From assembly GCF_900091555.1 (NCBI RefSeq), contig NZ_FMCX01000008.1:186001-250000 (forward strand): a stretch of DNA of 64,000 nt. The letters are read 5' to 3'. Positions 1 to 9,635 of the stretch are shown one piece after another; position 1 is the stretch's first letter; the number at the start of each line of letters is the position of its first letter. The translations under genes were made by a program, and so were the position numbers. The notes under the pieces were generated by a model. That model was given only the letters and a program-made list of their open reading frames with translations. It ran no database searches and was not told the DNA's origin. Source of the stretch: Micromonospora mirobrigensis (GTDB lineage Bacteria > Actinomycetota > Actinomycetes > Mycobacteriales > Micromonosporaceae).

Positions 1-353
1 CCCGGGCGTACGGCTTCCCGGCCGGGCCGGGCGGGGTGGTGCTGCTCGGCGACGCCGCCCACGCCATGCCGCCGCATCTGGGCCAGGGCGCCTGCCTGGC
101 CTTCGAGGACGCCGCCACGTTGCAGTCCCTGTTACGTGACGCCCGCCTGCCGGACGCGGTGCAGGCCTACGACCGGGCCCGTCGTCCGCGCGCGGCAACC
201 GTGGTGCGGCAGACCCGGCGGATGTCGGCGGTCCTGCAGACCCGCGGCCGGCTCGCCCTGCGCGCCCGCGACGCCGCCCTCGGCAAGATCAGCCCCCGGC
301 TGCGCAACAGCGCCGCCACCGCCGCCGCCCAGTGGACACCCCCCACCCCCTGA
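1..353 (+). CDS. FAD-dependent monooxygenase, C-terminal part (5' end outside window)
   Basis: This is the last 117 codons of a flavoprotein hydroxylase of the UbiH/PheA/TetX class. The visible hallmark is the second FAD-binding motif, VLLGDAAHAMPPHLGQGACL, where the Asp contacts the flavin ribityl chain, followed by the FEDAATL helix of this family. The frame is open from base 3, so the FAD Rossmann fold and the substrate pocket lie upstream of the window and the substrate cannot be inferred. The tail ends in a Pro/Ala-rich stretch with no extra domain. It is tail-to-tail with the acetyltransferase, with only 2 bases between the stop codons. The family is sure; the function is not. Confidence 0.85.
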   Translation, partial: RAYGFPAGPGGVVLLGDAAHAMPPHLGQGACLAFEDAATLQSLLRDARLPDAVQAYDRARRPRAATVVRQTRRMSAVLQTRGRLALRARDAALGKISPRLRNSAATAAAQWTPPTP

Positions 354-355
354 GA

Positions 356-1201
356 TCAGGGTAGGACGGGGGCGGGTTCGGCGATGCAGGCGGTGCCGAC
401 GCGGCGGAAGCCGACGCGCAGGTACACCCGGGCGATCTCCTCGCTGCCGGCGCTCAGGAAGATCAGGTCGGTGCCGGCGGCGCGCAGCTCGTGGGCGAGG
501 GCGGCGGTGACCGCCGCGCCGAGGCCCCGGCGGCGGGCCGACGGCAGGGTGGCCACCCCGGCGATCTCCGCCACGTCGCCGACCCGCATCGCCATGCCGC
601 TGGCCAGCGCGCCCTCGGCCGGTGTGCCGGCGATCACCGAGAGGCGGCGGCCGTCGGCGATGCGTACCCGCTCCTCGTCGAGGGCGGCGACGTCCAGTTC
701 GGTTACCGCGGCGTCCCGCTGCGCCGGTCCGGCGTCGCCCCGGGCGGTGCCGGCCGCGGCGAAGCCGACGGCGGCGACGGCCCGGCGGGCGGCGACGTCC
801 ACGGCGAAGTCGGCGTCGGTGGGGTCCAGCACCCGCACGGGTACGTCGGTGAGGCTCGCCGCCTCGGGCAGCGCGTCCGCCTCCAGCACCATCAACGGCG
901 CCTCCAGCACGGCGAGCCCGGCGGAACGGGCCACGGCCAGCAGGCCCGGGGTGCGGTCGTGCACCCATTCGAAGGCCTCCGGCAGCCCCAGCTCCCGCTG
1001 CCGTTCCCGGACGGCCATGACGTCGGCCAGCGACGGGGTGTCGGTGGCGTCGAGGCGCGGCCGGGCGTAGAACGGCCAGCCCGCGCCGTCGCGGACGAAG
1101 AGCACCAGCGCACCGTGTTCTTCCGGACGGGCCGCGTCGCGGGGCACCGCGTCGTAGAAGGCTTCCAGTCGGTCGAAGAGGTCAGCCGGTACGAAATCCA
1201 C
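356..1201 (-). CDS. GNAT family N-acetyltransferase
   Basis: A 281-residue protein with a C-terminal GNAT fold. The acetyl-CoA pyrophosphate-binding motif is seen at about residues 221-230 (SARRRGLGAA), followed by the beta-bulge and LRVGFRR end of the fold. The first ~120 residues (DFVPADLFDRLEAFYDAV...) form a separate N-terminal region whose role is unknown, and the substrate cannot be told. The start is GTG at 1201. There is no Shine-Dalgarno, but a -10-like TAGTCT lies 6 bases upstream, as expected for a leaderless actinobacterial mRNA. The gene diverges from gltB and shares a 145-base region with it. Confidence 0.85.
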   Translation of the reverse strand: MDFVPADLFDRLEAFYDAVPRDAARPEEHGALVLFVRDGAGWPFYARPRLDATDTPSLADVMAVRERQRELGLPEAFEWVHDRTPGLLAVARSAGLAVLEAPLMVLEADALPEAASLTDVPVRVLDPTDADFAVDVAARRAVAAVGFAAAGTARGDAGPAQRDAAVTELDVAALDEERVRIADGRRLSVIAGTPAEGALASGMAMRVGDVAEIAGVATLPSARRRGLGAAVTAALAHELRAAGTDLIFLSAGSEEIARVYLRVGFRRVGTACIAEPAPVLP

Positions 1202-1346
1202 CGCGCGAGACTACACGTCCCAGATGTTGGAAGTGTGATCAATCTGCACTGGTCTTGCTTTCCCCGACCTAACGTAGACTCAATAGACCCCCGAGGGCCG
1301 ACGTCGTCCCCACCTTGATCCATCCTGAGCGACGACAGGAGGCCCG

Positions 1347-4300
1347 GTGGCCCTTCCGTACCCTCACAGCCCGCAGGCGGCCACGACCGCCGGACCGGGA
1401 CGGTCCGCGTCCGGGCTCTACGACCCGGCGCAGGAGCACGACGCGTGCGGTGTGGCCTTCGTGGCGGACCTGCACGGACGACGCTCGCACGAGGTCGTGG
1501 CGAACGGCCTGGAGGCGCTGGTCCGGCTGGACCACCGCGGCGCCCGGGGCGCGGAGCAGAACACCGGTGACGGCGCCGGGATCATGATCCAGGTGCCGGA
1601 CGCGTTCCTGCGCACCGTGGTCGACTTCCCGCTCCCGCCGGCCGGCCAGTACGCCACCGGCCTGGTCTTCCTCCCCGACGACGACGCCGCCGAGGCCCGC
1701 GCCCGCCGGGTGGTGGAGAAGTACGCCCTGGTCGAGGGCGCCGACGTGCTCGGCTGGCGGGACGTGCCGACCGACCCGTCCGGCCTGGGCGAGACGGCGC
1801 TCGCGGCGATGCCCCGGGTCCGGCAGCTCTTCCTGGCCGCGCACCGGCTCACCGACACCCCGGCCGGCCCGGCCGGTTCGCCGCTGTCCGGCCTCGACCT
1901 GGACCGGGTGGCGTTCTGCGTCCGCAAGCAGGCCGAGCGGGAGAGCGCCGAGCGGGGCGTGCCGGCGTACTTCCCGTCGCTGTCCGCGCGGACCATGGTC
2001 TGGAAGGGCATGCTCACCCCCGACCAGCTGCCGGCGTACTACCCGGAGCTGACCGACGAGCGGGTGGTCACCGCGATCGCGCTGGTGCACTCCCGGTTCT
2101 CCACCAACACCTTCCCGTCCTGGCCGCTGGCCCACCCGTACCGGTTCATCGCGCACAACGGCGAGATCAACACGATCCGCGGCAACCGGAACTGGATGCA
2201 GGCAAGAGAGTCGATGCTCAGCGGCGGTTCCTCAGCCGCCGGCGGAGCCGGCGGGCACATCCCCGGCAACATCCGGCGGATCTTCCCGGTCTGCACCCCG
2301 GCCGCCTCCGACTCGGCGAACTTCGACGAGGTCCTCGAACTGCTGCACCTGGCCGGGCGGAGCCTGCCGCACGCGGTGCTGATGATGATCCCCGAGGCCT
2401 GGGAGAACGACCCGGCCATGGACCACCGTCGGAGATCCTTCTACCGCTTCCACGCCAGCCTGATGGAGCCGTGGGACGGGCCGGCGTCGGTCGCGTTCAC
2501 CGACGGCGAGATCGTCGGCGCGGTGCTGGACCGCAACGGGCTGCGCCCGGGCCGCTGGTGGCGTACCGCCGACGGGCTCGTCGTGCTGGGCAGCGAGGCG
2601 GGCGTGCTCGACCTCGACCCGGCCACCGTGGTCGCCAAGGGTCGGCTCCAGCCGGGCCGGATGTTCCTGGTCGACACGGTCAACGGCCGGATCGTCTCCG
2701 ACGAGGAGATCAAGGCCGAGCTGGCCGCCGAGCGGCCCTACGACGAGTGGCTGCACGCCGGCCTGATCGAGCTGGACGACCTGCCCCCGCGCGAGCACGT
2801 GGTCTACACCCACGACTCGGTGCGCCGCCGGCAGCAGACCTTCGGCTACTCGCAGGAGGAGCTGAAGATCCTGCTCGCCCCGATGGCCCGGCTCGGCGCC
2901 GAGCCGATCGGGTCGATGGGCACCGACACCCCGATCTCCCCGCTGTCGACCCGGCCGCGGCTGCTCTACGACTACTTCCACCAGCTCTTCGCCCAGGTCA
3001 CCAACCCGCCGCTGGACGCCATCCGCGAGGAGCTGGTGACCAGCCTGGCGTCGACCATCGGCCCGGAGGGGAACCTGCTCGATCCCGGCCCGGCGAGCTG
3101 CCGGCAGATCGTGCTGCCGTACCCGGTGATCGACAACGACGAGCTGGCCAAGATCCTGTCGGTGGACGAGGACGGTGACCTGCCCGGTTTCAAGGCGGTC
3201 CGGGTCTCCGGTCTCTACCGCATCCGCGACGGCGGGGCCGGCATCAAGGCCCGGCTGACCGAGATCTGCCGGCACGTCTCCGAGGCGATCGAGGACGGCG
3301 TCCGGATCCTGGTGCTGTCCGACCGGGACTCCAACGCCGACCTGGCCCCGATCCCGTCGCTGCTGCTGACGGCGGCGGTGCACCAGCACCTGGTCCGCGA
3401 GCAGACCCGCACCCAGGTGGCGCTGGTCGTGGAGTCCGGCGACTGTCGGGAGGTGCACCACGCGGCCGTGCTGATCGGGTACGGCGCGGCGGCGGTCAAC
3501 CCGTACCTGGCCTTCGAGTCGGTCGAGGACATGATCTCCACCGGCGCGCTGGTCGGCGTGGAGGCGCGCAAGGCGGTCCGCAACTACGTCAAGGCGCTCG
3601 GCAAGGGCGTCCTGAAGATCATGTCCAAGATGGGCATCTCGACGGTGTCGTCGTACTGCGGGGCGCAGGTCTTCGAGGCGGTCGGCCTGGACACCCGGCT
3701 GGTCCAGCGGTACTTCCGGGGCACCCCGAGCAAGATCGGCGGGATCGGCCTGGACGAGATCCACGCCGAGGTCGCCGCCCGGCACTCGCTGGCCTGGCCG
3801 GCGCCGGGCGTGCCGGCCAGCGACCGGCTGGAGGTCGGCGGGGAGTACCAGTGGCGCCGCGAGGGTGAGCTGCACCTGTTCAACCCGGAGACGGTCTTCC
3901 TGCTCCAGCACGCCACCCGCAGCCGCCAGTACGACGTCTTCCGGCAGTACACCGCCAAGGTCGACGAGCTGGCCGCCCGGGCCGGGTCGCTGCGCGGGCT
4001 GTTCACCCTGCGTACCGGGCTGCGCCCCGCGGTGCCGATCGACGAGGTCGAGCCGGCCACCGAGATCGTCAGGCGGTTCGCCACCGGCGCCATGTCGTAC
4101 GGCTCCATCTCGGCCGAGGCGCACGAGACCCTCGCGATCGCGATGAACCGGCTCGGCGGCAAGTCAAACACCGGCGAGGGCGGCGAGGACGTCGACCGGC
4201 TGCACGACCCGGCCCGCCGCTCCGCGGTCAAGCAGATCGCCAGCGGCCGCTTCGGGGTGACCAGCGAATACCTGGTCAACGCCGACGACCTCCAGATCAA

Positions 4301-6062
4301 GATGGCCCAGGGCGCCAAGCCCGGCGAGGGCGGGCAGCTGCCCGGCAACAAGGTCTGGCCGTGGATCGCCCGCACCCGGCACGCCACCCCCGGCGTCGGC
4401 CTGATCTCCCCGCCACCGCACCACGACATCTACTCCATCGAGGACCTCGCCCAGCTCGTGCACGACCTGAAGTGCGTCAACCCGGCCGCCCGGGTGCACG
4501 TCAAGCTGGTCAGCGAGGTCGGCGTGGGCACCGTGGCCGCCGGCGTGGCCAAGCTCAAGGCCGACGTCATCCTGATCTCCGGCCACGACGGCGGCACCGG
4601 CGCGTCCCCGCTCAACTCGCTCAAGCACGCCGGCACCCCGTGGGAGCTGGGCCTGGCCGAGGCGCAGCAGACGCTGCTGCTCAACAAGCTGCGCGACCGG
4701 GTCACCGTGCAGGTCGACGGCCAGCTCAAGACCGGGCGGGACGTGCTGATCGCGGCGCTGCTCGGCGCCGAGGAGTTCGGCTTCGCCACCGCCCCGCTGA
4801 TCGTCGAGGGCTGCGTGATGATGCGGGTCTGCCACCTGGACACCTGTCCGGTCGGCATCGCCACCCAGAACCCGGTGCTGCGCGAGCGGTTCACCGGCAA
4901 GCCGGAGTTCGTGGAGAACTTCTTCCTCTTCCTCGCCGAGGAGGTCCGCGGCTACCTCGCCGAGCTGGGCTTCCGGTCGATCGAGGAGGCGATCGGGCAG
5001 ACCGAGGTGCTGGACCTGACCCCGGCCATCGACCACTGGAAGGGCCACGGGCTGGACCTGGCCCCGGTGCTGCACCTGCCGGAGCTGCCGGCGGGCGCGG
5101 CCCGACGCGGCGTACGCGCCCAGGACCACGGCCTGGAGCTGGCGCTGGACAACGAACTGATCGCCCTGGCGCAGCCGGCGCTGCGCGACGGCACGCCGGT
5201 GCGTACCGAGGTGACGGTCCGCAACGAGCATCGCAGCGTCGGCGCGATGCTCGGCGGGGAGGTCACCCGCCGCTTCGGCGGCGCCGGCCTGCCCGCCGAC
5301 ACCATCGAGTTCCTGCTGCGCGGCACCGCCGGGCAGTCGTTCGGCGCGTTCCTGCCGCGCGGGGTGACCCTGCGGCTGCACGGCGACGCCAACGACTACG
5401 TCGGCAAGGGGCTCTCCGGCGGCCGGCTGGTCGTGCGCCCGGACGCCGCCGCGCCGTTCGTCGGCGAGGACGCCGCGGCCGGGCAGCGCGCCGAGGACCA
5501 GATCATCGCCGGCAACACCATCCTGTACGGGGCCACGGCCGGCGAGCTGTTCCTGCGCGGCCGGGTGGGGGAGCGGTTCGCGGTGCGCAACTCGGGCGCG
5601 GCGGCGGTCGTCGAAGGCGTGGGTGACCACGGCTGCGAGTACATGACCGGCGGCACGGTGGTGGTGCTCGGCGAGACCGGGCGCAACTTCGCCGCCGGCA
5701 TGTCCGGTGGCTCCGCCTTCGTGCACCGGCTGGACCGCGCCCGGGTCAACACCGAGCTGGTCGACCTGGCGCCGTTGCGCGACGAGGAGCGGGCGCTGCT
5801 GCACGAGCTGGTCCAGCGGCACTTCGCCGAGACCGACTCGGCGGTGGCCGAGGGGCTGCTCAAGCGCTGGCCGGAGGCGGTGGAGGAGTTCACCGCGGTG
5901 GTACCCCGGGACTACCGCCGGGTGATGGAGATCATGCGGGCCGCCGAAGCCGCCGGCCACGACGTCGACGACGCGGTGATGAGCGCGCTCACCCCCGCCG
6001 TGTCGTCCGTGCCGGTGCCGCCCGCCCCGCGGGTGGTCGCCCAGGAGGTGGCTCGTGCCTGA
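1347..6062 (+). CDS. gltB: Glutamate synthase (NADPH) large subunit
   Basis: A 1571-residue GOGAT alpha subunit. It releases ammonia from glutamine and channels it to 2-oxoglutarate to form glutamate. The order is: a 33-residue propeptide; class II glutamine amidotransferase domain with nucleophile Cys34 (HDACGV), which becomes N-terminal after processing; central domain; FMN-binding synthase barrel; and C-terminal beta-helix (GXGXG-type repeats). The [3Fe-4S] cysteines are C1156, C1162 and C1167 in GCVMMRVCHLDTC. Length and motifs are complete. The start is GTG, chosen because GGAGG lies 5 bases upstream. A -10-like TAGACT at about 1275 may be the promoter, but its -35 is weak. The 3' end overlaps gltD by 8 bases, indicating translational coupling. 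Confidence 0.98.
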   Translation: MALPYPHSPQAATTAGPGRSASGLYDPAQEHDACGVAFVADLHGRRSHEVVANGLEALVRLDHRGARGAEQNTGDGAGIMIQVPDAFLRTVVDFPLPPAGQYATGLVFLPDDDAAEARARRVVEKYALVEGADVLGWRDVPTDPSGLGETALAAMPRVRQLFLAAHRLTDTPAGPAGSPLSGLDLDRVAFCVRKQAERESAERGVPAYFPSLSARTMVWKGMLTPDQLPAYYPELTDERVVTAIALVHSRFSTNTFPSWPLAHPYRFIAHNGEINTIRGNRNWMQARESMLSGGSSAAGGAGGHIPGNIRRIFPVCTPAASDSANFDEVLELLHLAGRSLPHAVLMMIPEAWENDPAMDHRRRSFYRFHASLMEPWDGPASVAFTDGEIVGAVLDRNGLRPGRWWRTADGLVVLGSEAGVLDLDPATVVAKGRLQPGRMFLVDTVNGRIVSDEEIKAELAAERPYDEWLHAGLIELDDLPPREHVVYTHDSVRRRQQTFGYSQEELKILLAPMARLGAEPIGSMGTDTPISPLSTRPRLLYDYFHQLFAQVTNPPLDAIREELVTSLASTIGPEGNLLDPGPASCRQIVLPYPVIDNDELAKILSVDEDGDLPGFKAVRVSGLYRIRDGGAGIKARLTEICRHVSEAIEDGVRILVLSDRDSNADLAPIPSLLLTAAVHQHLVREQTRTQVALVVESGDCREVHHAAVLIGYGAAAVNPYLAFESVEDMISTGALVGVEARKAVRNYVKALGKGVLKIMSKMGISTVSSYCGAQVFEAVGLDTRLVQRYFRGTPSKIGGIGLDEIHAEVAARHSLAWPAPGVPASDRLEVGGEYQWRREGELHLFNPETVFLLQHATRSRQYDVFRQYTAKVDELAARAGSLRGLFTLRTGLRPAVPIDEVEPATEIVRRFATGAMSYGSISAEAHETLAIAMNRLGGKSNTGEGGEDVDRLHDPARRSAVKQIASGRFGVTSEYLVNADDLQIKMAQGAKPGEGGQLPGNKVWPWIARTRHATPGVGLISPPPHHDIYSIEDLAQLVHDLKCVNPAARVHVKLVSEVGVGTVAAGVAKLKADVILISGHDGGTGASPLNSLKHAGTPWELGLAEAQQTLLLNKLRDRVTVQVDGQLKTGRDVLIAALLGAEEFGFATAPLIVEGCVMMRVCHLDTCPVGIATQNPVLRERFTGKPEFVENFFLFLAEEVRGYLAELGFRSIEEAIGQTEVLDLTPAIDHWKGHGLDLAPVLHLPELPAGAARRGVRAQDHGLELALDNELIALAQPALRDGTPVRTEVTVRNEHRSVGAMLGGEVTRRFGGAGLPADTIEFLLRGTAGQSFGAFLPRGVTLRLHGDANDYVGKGLSGGRLVVRPDAAAPFVGEDAAAGQRAEDQIIAGNTILYGATAGELFLRGRVGERFAVRNSGAAAVVEGVGDHGCEYMTGGTVVVLGETGRNFAAGMSGGSAFVHRLDRARVNTELVDLAPLRDEERALLHELVQRHFAETDSAVAEGLLKRWPEAVEEFTAVVPRDYRRVMEIMRAAEAAGHDVDDAVMSALTPAVSSVPVPPAPRVVAQEVARA

Positions 6063-7560
6063 CCCGAACGGTTTCCTGCGCTACGACCGGCGGCTGCCGG
6101 CCCGCCGGCCCGTGCCGGTGCGGATCACCGACTGGCGGGAGGTGTACCCACCGGCCGGCGAGGAGCTGATCCGCGAGCAGGCCACCCGCTGCATGGACTG
6201 CGGCATCCCGTTCTGCCACGACGGCTGCCCGCTGGGCAACCGCATCCCGGACTGGAACGACCTGGTGCGTACCGGCGACTGGGACGCGGCGGTGGAGTCG
6301 CTGCACGCCACCAACAACTTCCCGGAGTTCACCGGCCGGCTCTGCCCGGCGCCCTGCGAGGCGGCCTGCGTGCTGGGCCTGGGCGGCCAGCAGCCGGTCA
6401 CCATCAAGCAGGTCGAGGTGGAGATCGCCAACGCGGCGGTGGCCCGGGGCGGGCTGCGGCCCCGCCCGGCGCCGGCGCCGACCGGCCGGTCGGTCGCCGT
6501 CGTCGGCTCCGGCCCCGCCGGGCTCGCCGCCGCCCAGCAGCTGGCCCGCGCCGGTCACGCCGTCACCGTGTACGAGCGTGACGACGCGATCGGTGGCCTG
6601 CTCCGCTACGGCATCCCGGACTTCAAGCTGGAGAAGCAGCACGTCGACCTGCGGATCGCCCAGCTCGCCGCCGAGGGCGTCCGGTTCCGCACCGGCGTGG
6701 ACGTGGGCGTCGACGTGACCGCCGAGCAGCTGCGCGCCGAGCACGACGCGGTGCTGCTGGCCTGTGGGGCGTTGCAGGGCCGGGACACCGGGGAGACGCC
6801 CGGCCGGGAGCTGCGCGGCGTACACCAGGCGATGTCGCACCTGGTTGCCGCGAATCGCGTGGTCGCCGCGGCGGGGGAGGGCCGGCCGGCGCTGGCCACC
6901 CTGCCCGACGGCACGCCGATCGACGCTGCCGGCAAGCACGTGGTGATCATCGGTGGTGGCGACACCGCCGCCGACTGCCTCGGCGTGGCGCACCGGCAGG
7001 GCGCGGCCGGCGTGCACCAGCTCGACCTCTATCCGGAGCCGCCGCAGGACCGGGACGCCGAGCGGGACCCGTGGCCGACCTGGCCGTGGGTGCTGCGCAA
7101 CTATCCGGCGCACGAGGAGGGCGGCGAGCGGGTCTTCGCCGTGGCGGTGCAGGAGTTCGTCAACGACGGCACCGGCCAGGTGCGGGCGGTCCGGATCGCC
7201 GAGGTCACCGTGGAGAAGCGGGACGGCCGGCGGATCCTCACCGCGCTGCCCGGCTCGGAGCGGGAGCTCCCGGCCGACCTGGTGCTGCTGGCCATCGGCT
7301 TCGAGGGCACCGAGGAGCAGCCGCTGCTGGCGCAGTTCGGGGTGGCCCGCAACGCCCGCGGCGCAGTCGACGCCCGGTCGGACTGGCAGGCCGCCGACGG
7401 CGTGTTCGTGACCGGTGACATGCACCGGGGGGCGTCGCTGATCGTCTGGGCCATCGCCGAGGGGCGGGCCGCCGCGGCGGCGATCCACTCCTACCTCGGT
7501 GGGGTGGGGACGCTGCCGGCGCCGGTGGACCCGGCCCGGCAGCCGCTCGCCGCCCGCTGA
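6055..7560 (+). CDS. gltD: Glutamate synthase (NADPH) small subunit
   Basis: A 501-residue GOGAT beta subunit that passes electrons from NADPH through FAD and Fe-S clusters to GltB. Two N-terminal four-cysteine sets are seen (CMDCGIPFCHDGC from Cys46; CPAPCEAAC from Cys97). They are followed by an FAD Rossmann motif (VVGSGPAGLAAAQ) and an NADPH Rossmann motif (VIIGGGDTAADC). Length is normal for the family. The GTG start lies inside the last codons of gltB (8-base overlap). A strong hairpin 9 bases after the stop ends the operon. Confidence 0.98.
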   Translation: MPDPNGFLRYDRRLPARRPVPVRITDWREVYPPAGEELIREQATRCMDCGIPFCHDGCPLGNRIPDWNDLVRTGDWDAAVESLHATNNFPEFTGRLCPAPCEAACVLGLGGQQPVTIKQVEVEIANAAVARGGLRPRPAPAPTGRSVAVVGSGPAGLAAAQQLARAGHAVTVYERDDAIGGLLRYGIPDFKLEKQHVDLRIAQLAAEGVRFRTGVDVGVDVTAEQLRAEHDAVLLACGALQGRDTGETPGRELRGVHQAMSHLVAANRVVAAAGEGRPALATLPDGTPIDAAGKHVVIIGGGDTAADCLGVAHRQGAAGVHQLDLYPEPPQDRDAERDPWPTWPWVLRNYPAHEEGGERVFAVAVQEFVNDGTGQVRAVRIAEVTVEKRDGRRILTALPGSERELPADLVLLAIGFEGTEEQPLLAQFGVARNARGAVDARSDWQAADGVFVTGDMHRGASLIVWAIAEGRAAAAAIHSYLGGVGTLPAPVDPARQPLAAR

Positions 7561-7569
7561 CCCGTACGC

Positions 7570-7602
7570 CCGGGTGTCCGGTCCGTCAGGCCGGACACCC
7601 GG
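7570..7602 (+). terminator. Hairpin terminator of gltBD
   Basis: A perfect 12-bp stem, CCGGGTGTCCGG paired with CCGGACACCCGG, with a 9-base loop, starts 9 bases after the gltD stop. There is no T-run, which is usual for actinobacterial terminators. Confidence 0.8.
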
Positions 7603-7619
7603 ACGTCCCGTTGCGCGGT

Positions 7620-7903
7620 CCACCCGGCGTCGTCCGGGTGGGCCTCGATGTGCGGTTGCGCTCGCTGCCGCCCGAGGTCGAGGCGCTCGCGTCGAGACCG
7701 GCGACCGCTATCCGTTCATGCTCTACGGCACCGACTGGCTGGCCTTCGCGCACCTCGTCCTCGCGGTGGCCTTCTGGGGGCCGCTGCGCGACCCGGTGCG
7801 CAACGTGTGGGTGGTCCAGCTGCGGCATCATCGCCGGCACATCCGGGCGATCGAGGCTGCCCCGGCACAGGCCGCCGCGCCGCCCGTGCCGGCCGCCGGC
7901 TGA
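7620..7903 (+). pseudogene. Remnant of a small conserved actinobacterial protein (frameshifts and internal loss)
   Basis: The clearest segment is YPFMLYGTDWLAFAHLVLAV followed by GPLRDPVRNVWVV (about 7709-7819). From memory this matches the core of a ~120-150 residue uncharacterised actinobacterial protein. The preceding segment (PPEVEALAS, about 7669-7695) is in a different frame, and that core frame has no good start. After WVVQ a third frame briefly reads CGIIAG, where the family continues with a similar hydrophobic segment. The core frame then ends in a tail (RHIRAIEAAPAQ) that looks like the family C terminus. So at least one frameshift and an internal deletion are likely. The family assignment is from memory. 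Confidence 0.5.
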
Positions 7904-7939
7904 ACAGGGCCGCGCGACGCCGACGGCGGCACCGCGACC

Positions 7940-7978
7940 ACCGGGGCCCGCTCCCAGGGGTGGTGAGCGGGCCCCGGT
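7940..7978 (-). terminator. Hairpin terminator of the M1 peptidase gene
   Basis: A 14-bp stem (ACCGGGGCCCGCTC with GAGCGGGCCCCGGT) and an 11-base loop lie directly downstream of the minus-strand peptidase stop. It may also stop transcription from the left. Confidence 0.75.
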
Positions 7979-7982
7979 CGGG

Positions 7983-9518
7983 TCAGCGGGGCAGCAACTC
8001 GTGCGCGGCCCGGATCTTCGCCCACGACCTCGGCTGCGCCGGGGCGAGCGAGGCCCGCGCGGCGGCGGCCACCTCGGGACGCCCGGCGGTGAACAGCCAG
8101 GTGGTGAAGACCTGGTCCAGGTCCTGGCCGGAGATCTGCTCGGCGAGGGCCTGGAACTGGGCGATGGTGCCGTTGCCGTGGGCGTGCGCGGCGGTCCAGG
8201 CCGGCAGGATCCGGAAGAACGCGTCGTCGCCGACGGCCAGCCGGATCTGGTGCAGGGCCATCGCGCCCCGGTCGTAGACCGCGTCGTCGAAGACCCGGCT
8301 CGCGCCCGGGTCACCCGGGAGGACCTGCCAGTACTCCGAGTCGGCCGGGTAGCCGGCGTAGGTGAGGTCGAACAGCTCCTGGGCGGTGCCCTCGCCCTGC
8401 TCCTCCGACCAGAGCCACTCGGCGTACGAGGCGAAGCCCTCGTTCAGCCAGATCTGGCTCCAGTCCGCGACCGAGACCGAGTCCCCGAACCACTGGTGCG
8501 CGTTCTCGTGTACCACCACGTACGGGTTGCTCCCGCGCCGCCAGAAGCCCGGCCCGTACACCGGACGGGTCTGCGTCTCCAGGGCGAAGCCGATGCCGTC
8601 GATCGGGCCGGCCACGCCGCCCTGCGCCTCGAACGGGTACGGCCCGAACACCCCGCTCTCCCAGTCGACCACCTCGGCGGTGCGCTCGATGCTGGCCCGG
8701 GCGGCGGGCCCGCGTTCGCCCAGCGTGGTGCTGTACGCGTTGACCACCGGCTGCCCGTTCGGCGCGGTGTCGGTGACGATGTCGTACTGCCCGATCGCGA
8801 TGAACGCCTGGTAGGTGGTCCCCGGCTGCACGCTGCGCCAGCTCCATCGGGTGCGGTTGCCGGCCTCGGCGAGCGGGGCGCGCGGCTGCACCCCGTTGCT
8901 GATCACCTCGACGCCGGTGGGCACCGAGACGGAGATGTCGAAGGTGGCCTTGTCGAGCGGGTGGTCGTTGCTGGGGAACCACCACCAGGCCGACTCGGGC
9001 TCGTTGGCCGCGAGCGCGCCGTCGGCGGTCCGGGTCCAGCCGGTGTAGCCGTAGACCTTGGTCCGGGACGGGATCCCGGCGTACCTCACCACGACGGTGA
9101 GCGACTGGCCCTTGACGATCGGCCGGGGCGCGGTGACCGCCAGCTCGTGGTCGCCCTCCCGGGCGAAGCCGGCCGGCCAGCCGTTGACCCGCACCGACTC
9201 GACGTCGAGGGCGAAGTCCAGGTTGAACCGGGACAGGTCCTGGGTGGCGGTGGCCAGGACTGTGGTGGTGCCGCTGAGCCGGTCGGTGGCCGGCTCGTAG
9301 CGCAGCCGGACGTCGTAGTGGTCGACGTCGTAGCCGCCGTTGCCGTAGTCGGGGAAGTAGCTGTCGCCGAGCCCGGGGCTGCCCGGGGTGGGGCTGGCCG
9401 TGACGGGCACCGGCCGGGCCCGACCCGGTAGGGCGGCCTGGCCGGGAGCGCCGGTGGTGACGGTGCCGGCGGTGGTGACGGTCAGGGCGGCAACGGCCGC
9501 CGCGAGAACACGTCGCAC
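7983..9518 (-). CDS. Secreted M1 family zinc metallopeptidase
   Basis: A 511-residue exported aminopeptidase-type enzyme. Residues 1 to ~30 (VRRVLAAAVAALTVTTAG...) form a signal peptide. A beta-sandwich N-terminal domain follows, then the gluzincin catalytic domain with HENAH (zinc histidines and catalytic Glu) and the third ligand in NEGFASYAEWLW 18 residues on. The exopeptidase loop reads GFALETQTRP, keeping the Glu of the usual GAMEN motif. It lacks the large C-terminal ARM domain of PepN, as short secreted actinobacterial M1 enzymes do. The start is GTG at 9518, because GGAGGGAG lies 8 bases upstream. An in-frame ATG at 9536 sits on that ribosome-binding site and is rejected. It probably digests peptides outside the cell. 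Confidence 0.92.
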   Translation of the reverse strand: MRRVLAAAVAALTVTTAGTVTTGAPGQAALPGRARPVPVTASPTPGSPGLGDSYFPDYGNGGYDVDHYDVRLRYEPATDRLSGTTTVLATATQDLSRFNLDFALDVESVRVNGWPAGFAREGDHELAVTAPRPIVKGQSLTVVVRYAGIPSRTKVYGYTGWTRTADGALAANEPESAWWWFPSNDHPLDKATFDISVSVPTGVEVISNGVQPRAPLAEAGNRTRWSWRSVQPGTTYQAFIAIGQYDIVTDTAPNGQPVVNAYSTTLGERGPAARASIERTAEVVDWESGVFGPYPFEAQGGVAGPIDGIGFALETQTRPVYGPGFWRRGSNPYVVVHENAHQWFGDSVSVADWSQIWLNEGFASYAEWLWSEEQGEGTAQELFDLTYAGYPADSEYWQVLPGDPGASRVFDDAVYDRGAMALHQIRLAVGDDAFFRILPAWTAAHAHGNGTIAQFQALAEQISGQDLDQVFTTWLFTAGRPEVAAAARASLAPAQPRSWAKIRAAHELLPR

Positions 9519-9606
9519 GAGGTGGACTCCCTCCATCGGGGTGTACGCCCGGCCCAACCTAATCGACGGTTGTGAACACGTCTGCCCGTGGAAAGCCCCT
9601 CCGCTC

Positions 9607-9635
9607 TTCAATTCGTGGAAATATTTCGATAGCAT
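9607..9635 (+). promoter_or_regulatory. Candidate promoter of the SGNH lipase gene
   Basis: TTCAAT, a 17-base spacer and TAGCAT lie ~90 bases upstream of the lipase ATG in an unusually AT-rich patch. The spacer holds a perfect 10-bp palindrome, GAAATATTTC (9618-9627). This is prediction only. Confidence 0.5.

Noticed and set aside
1..353. Start of a biosynthetic gene cluster suggested by the monooxygenase fragment
   Set aside because: The following genes are a GNAT and the housekeeping gltBD; no synthase, ligase or tailoring neighbours are in the window.
2232..4124. Long open frame antisense to gltB (about 630 residues)
   Set aside because: It is a mirror of a GC-rich gene: Arg/Gly/Val-rich sequence without any family motif, fully covered by a certain gene on the other strand.
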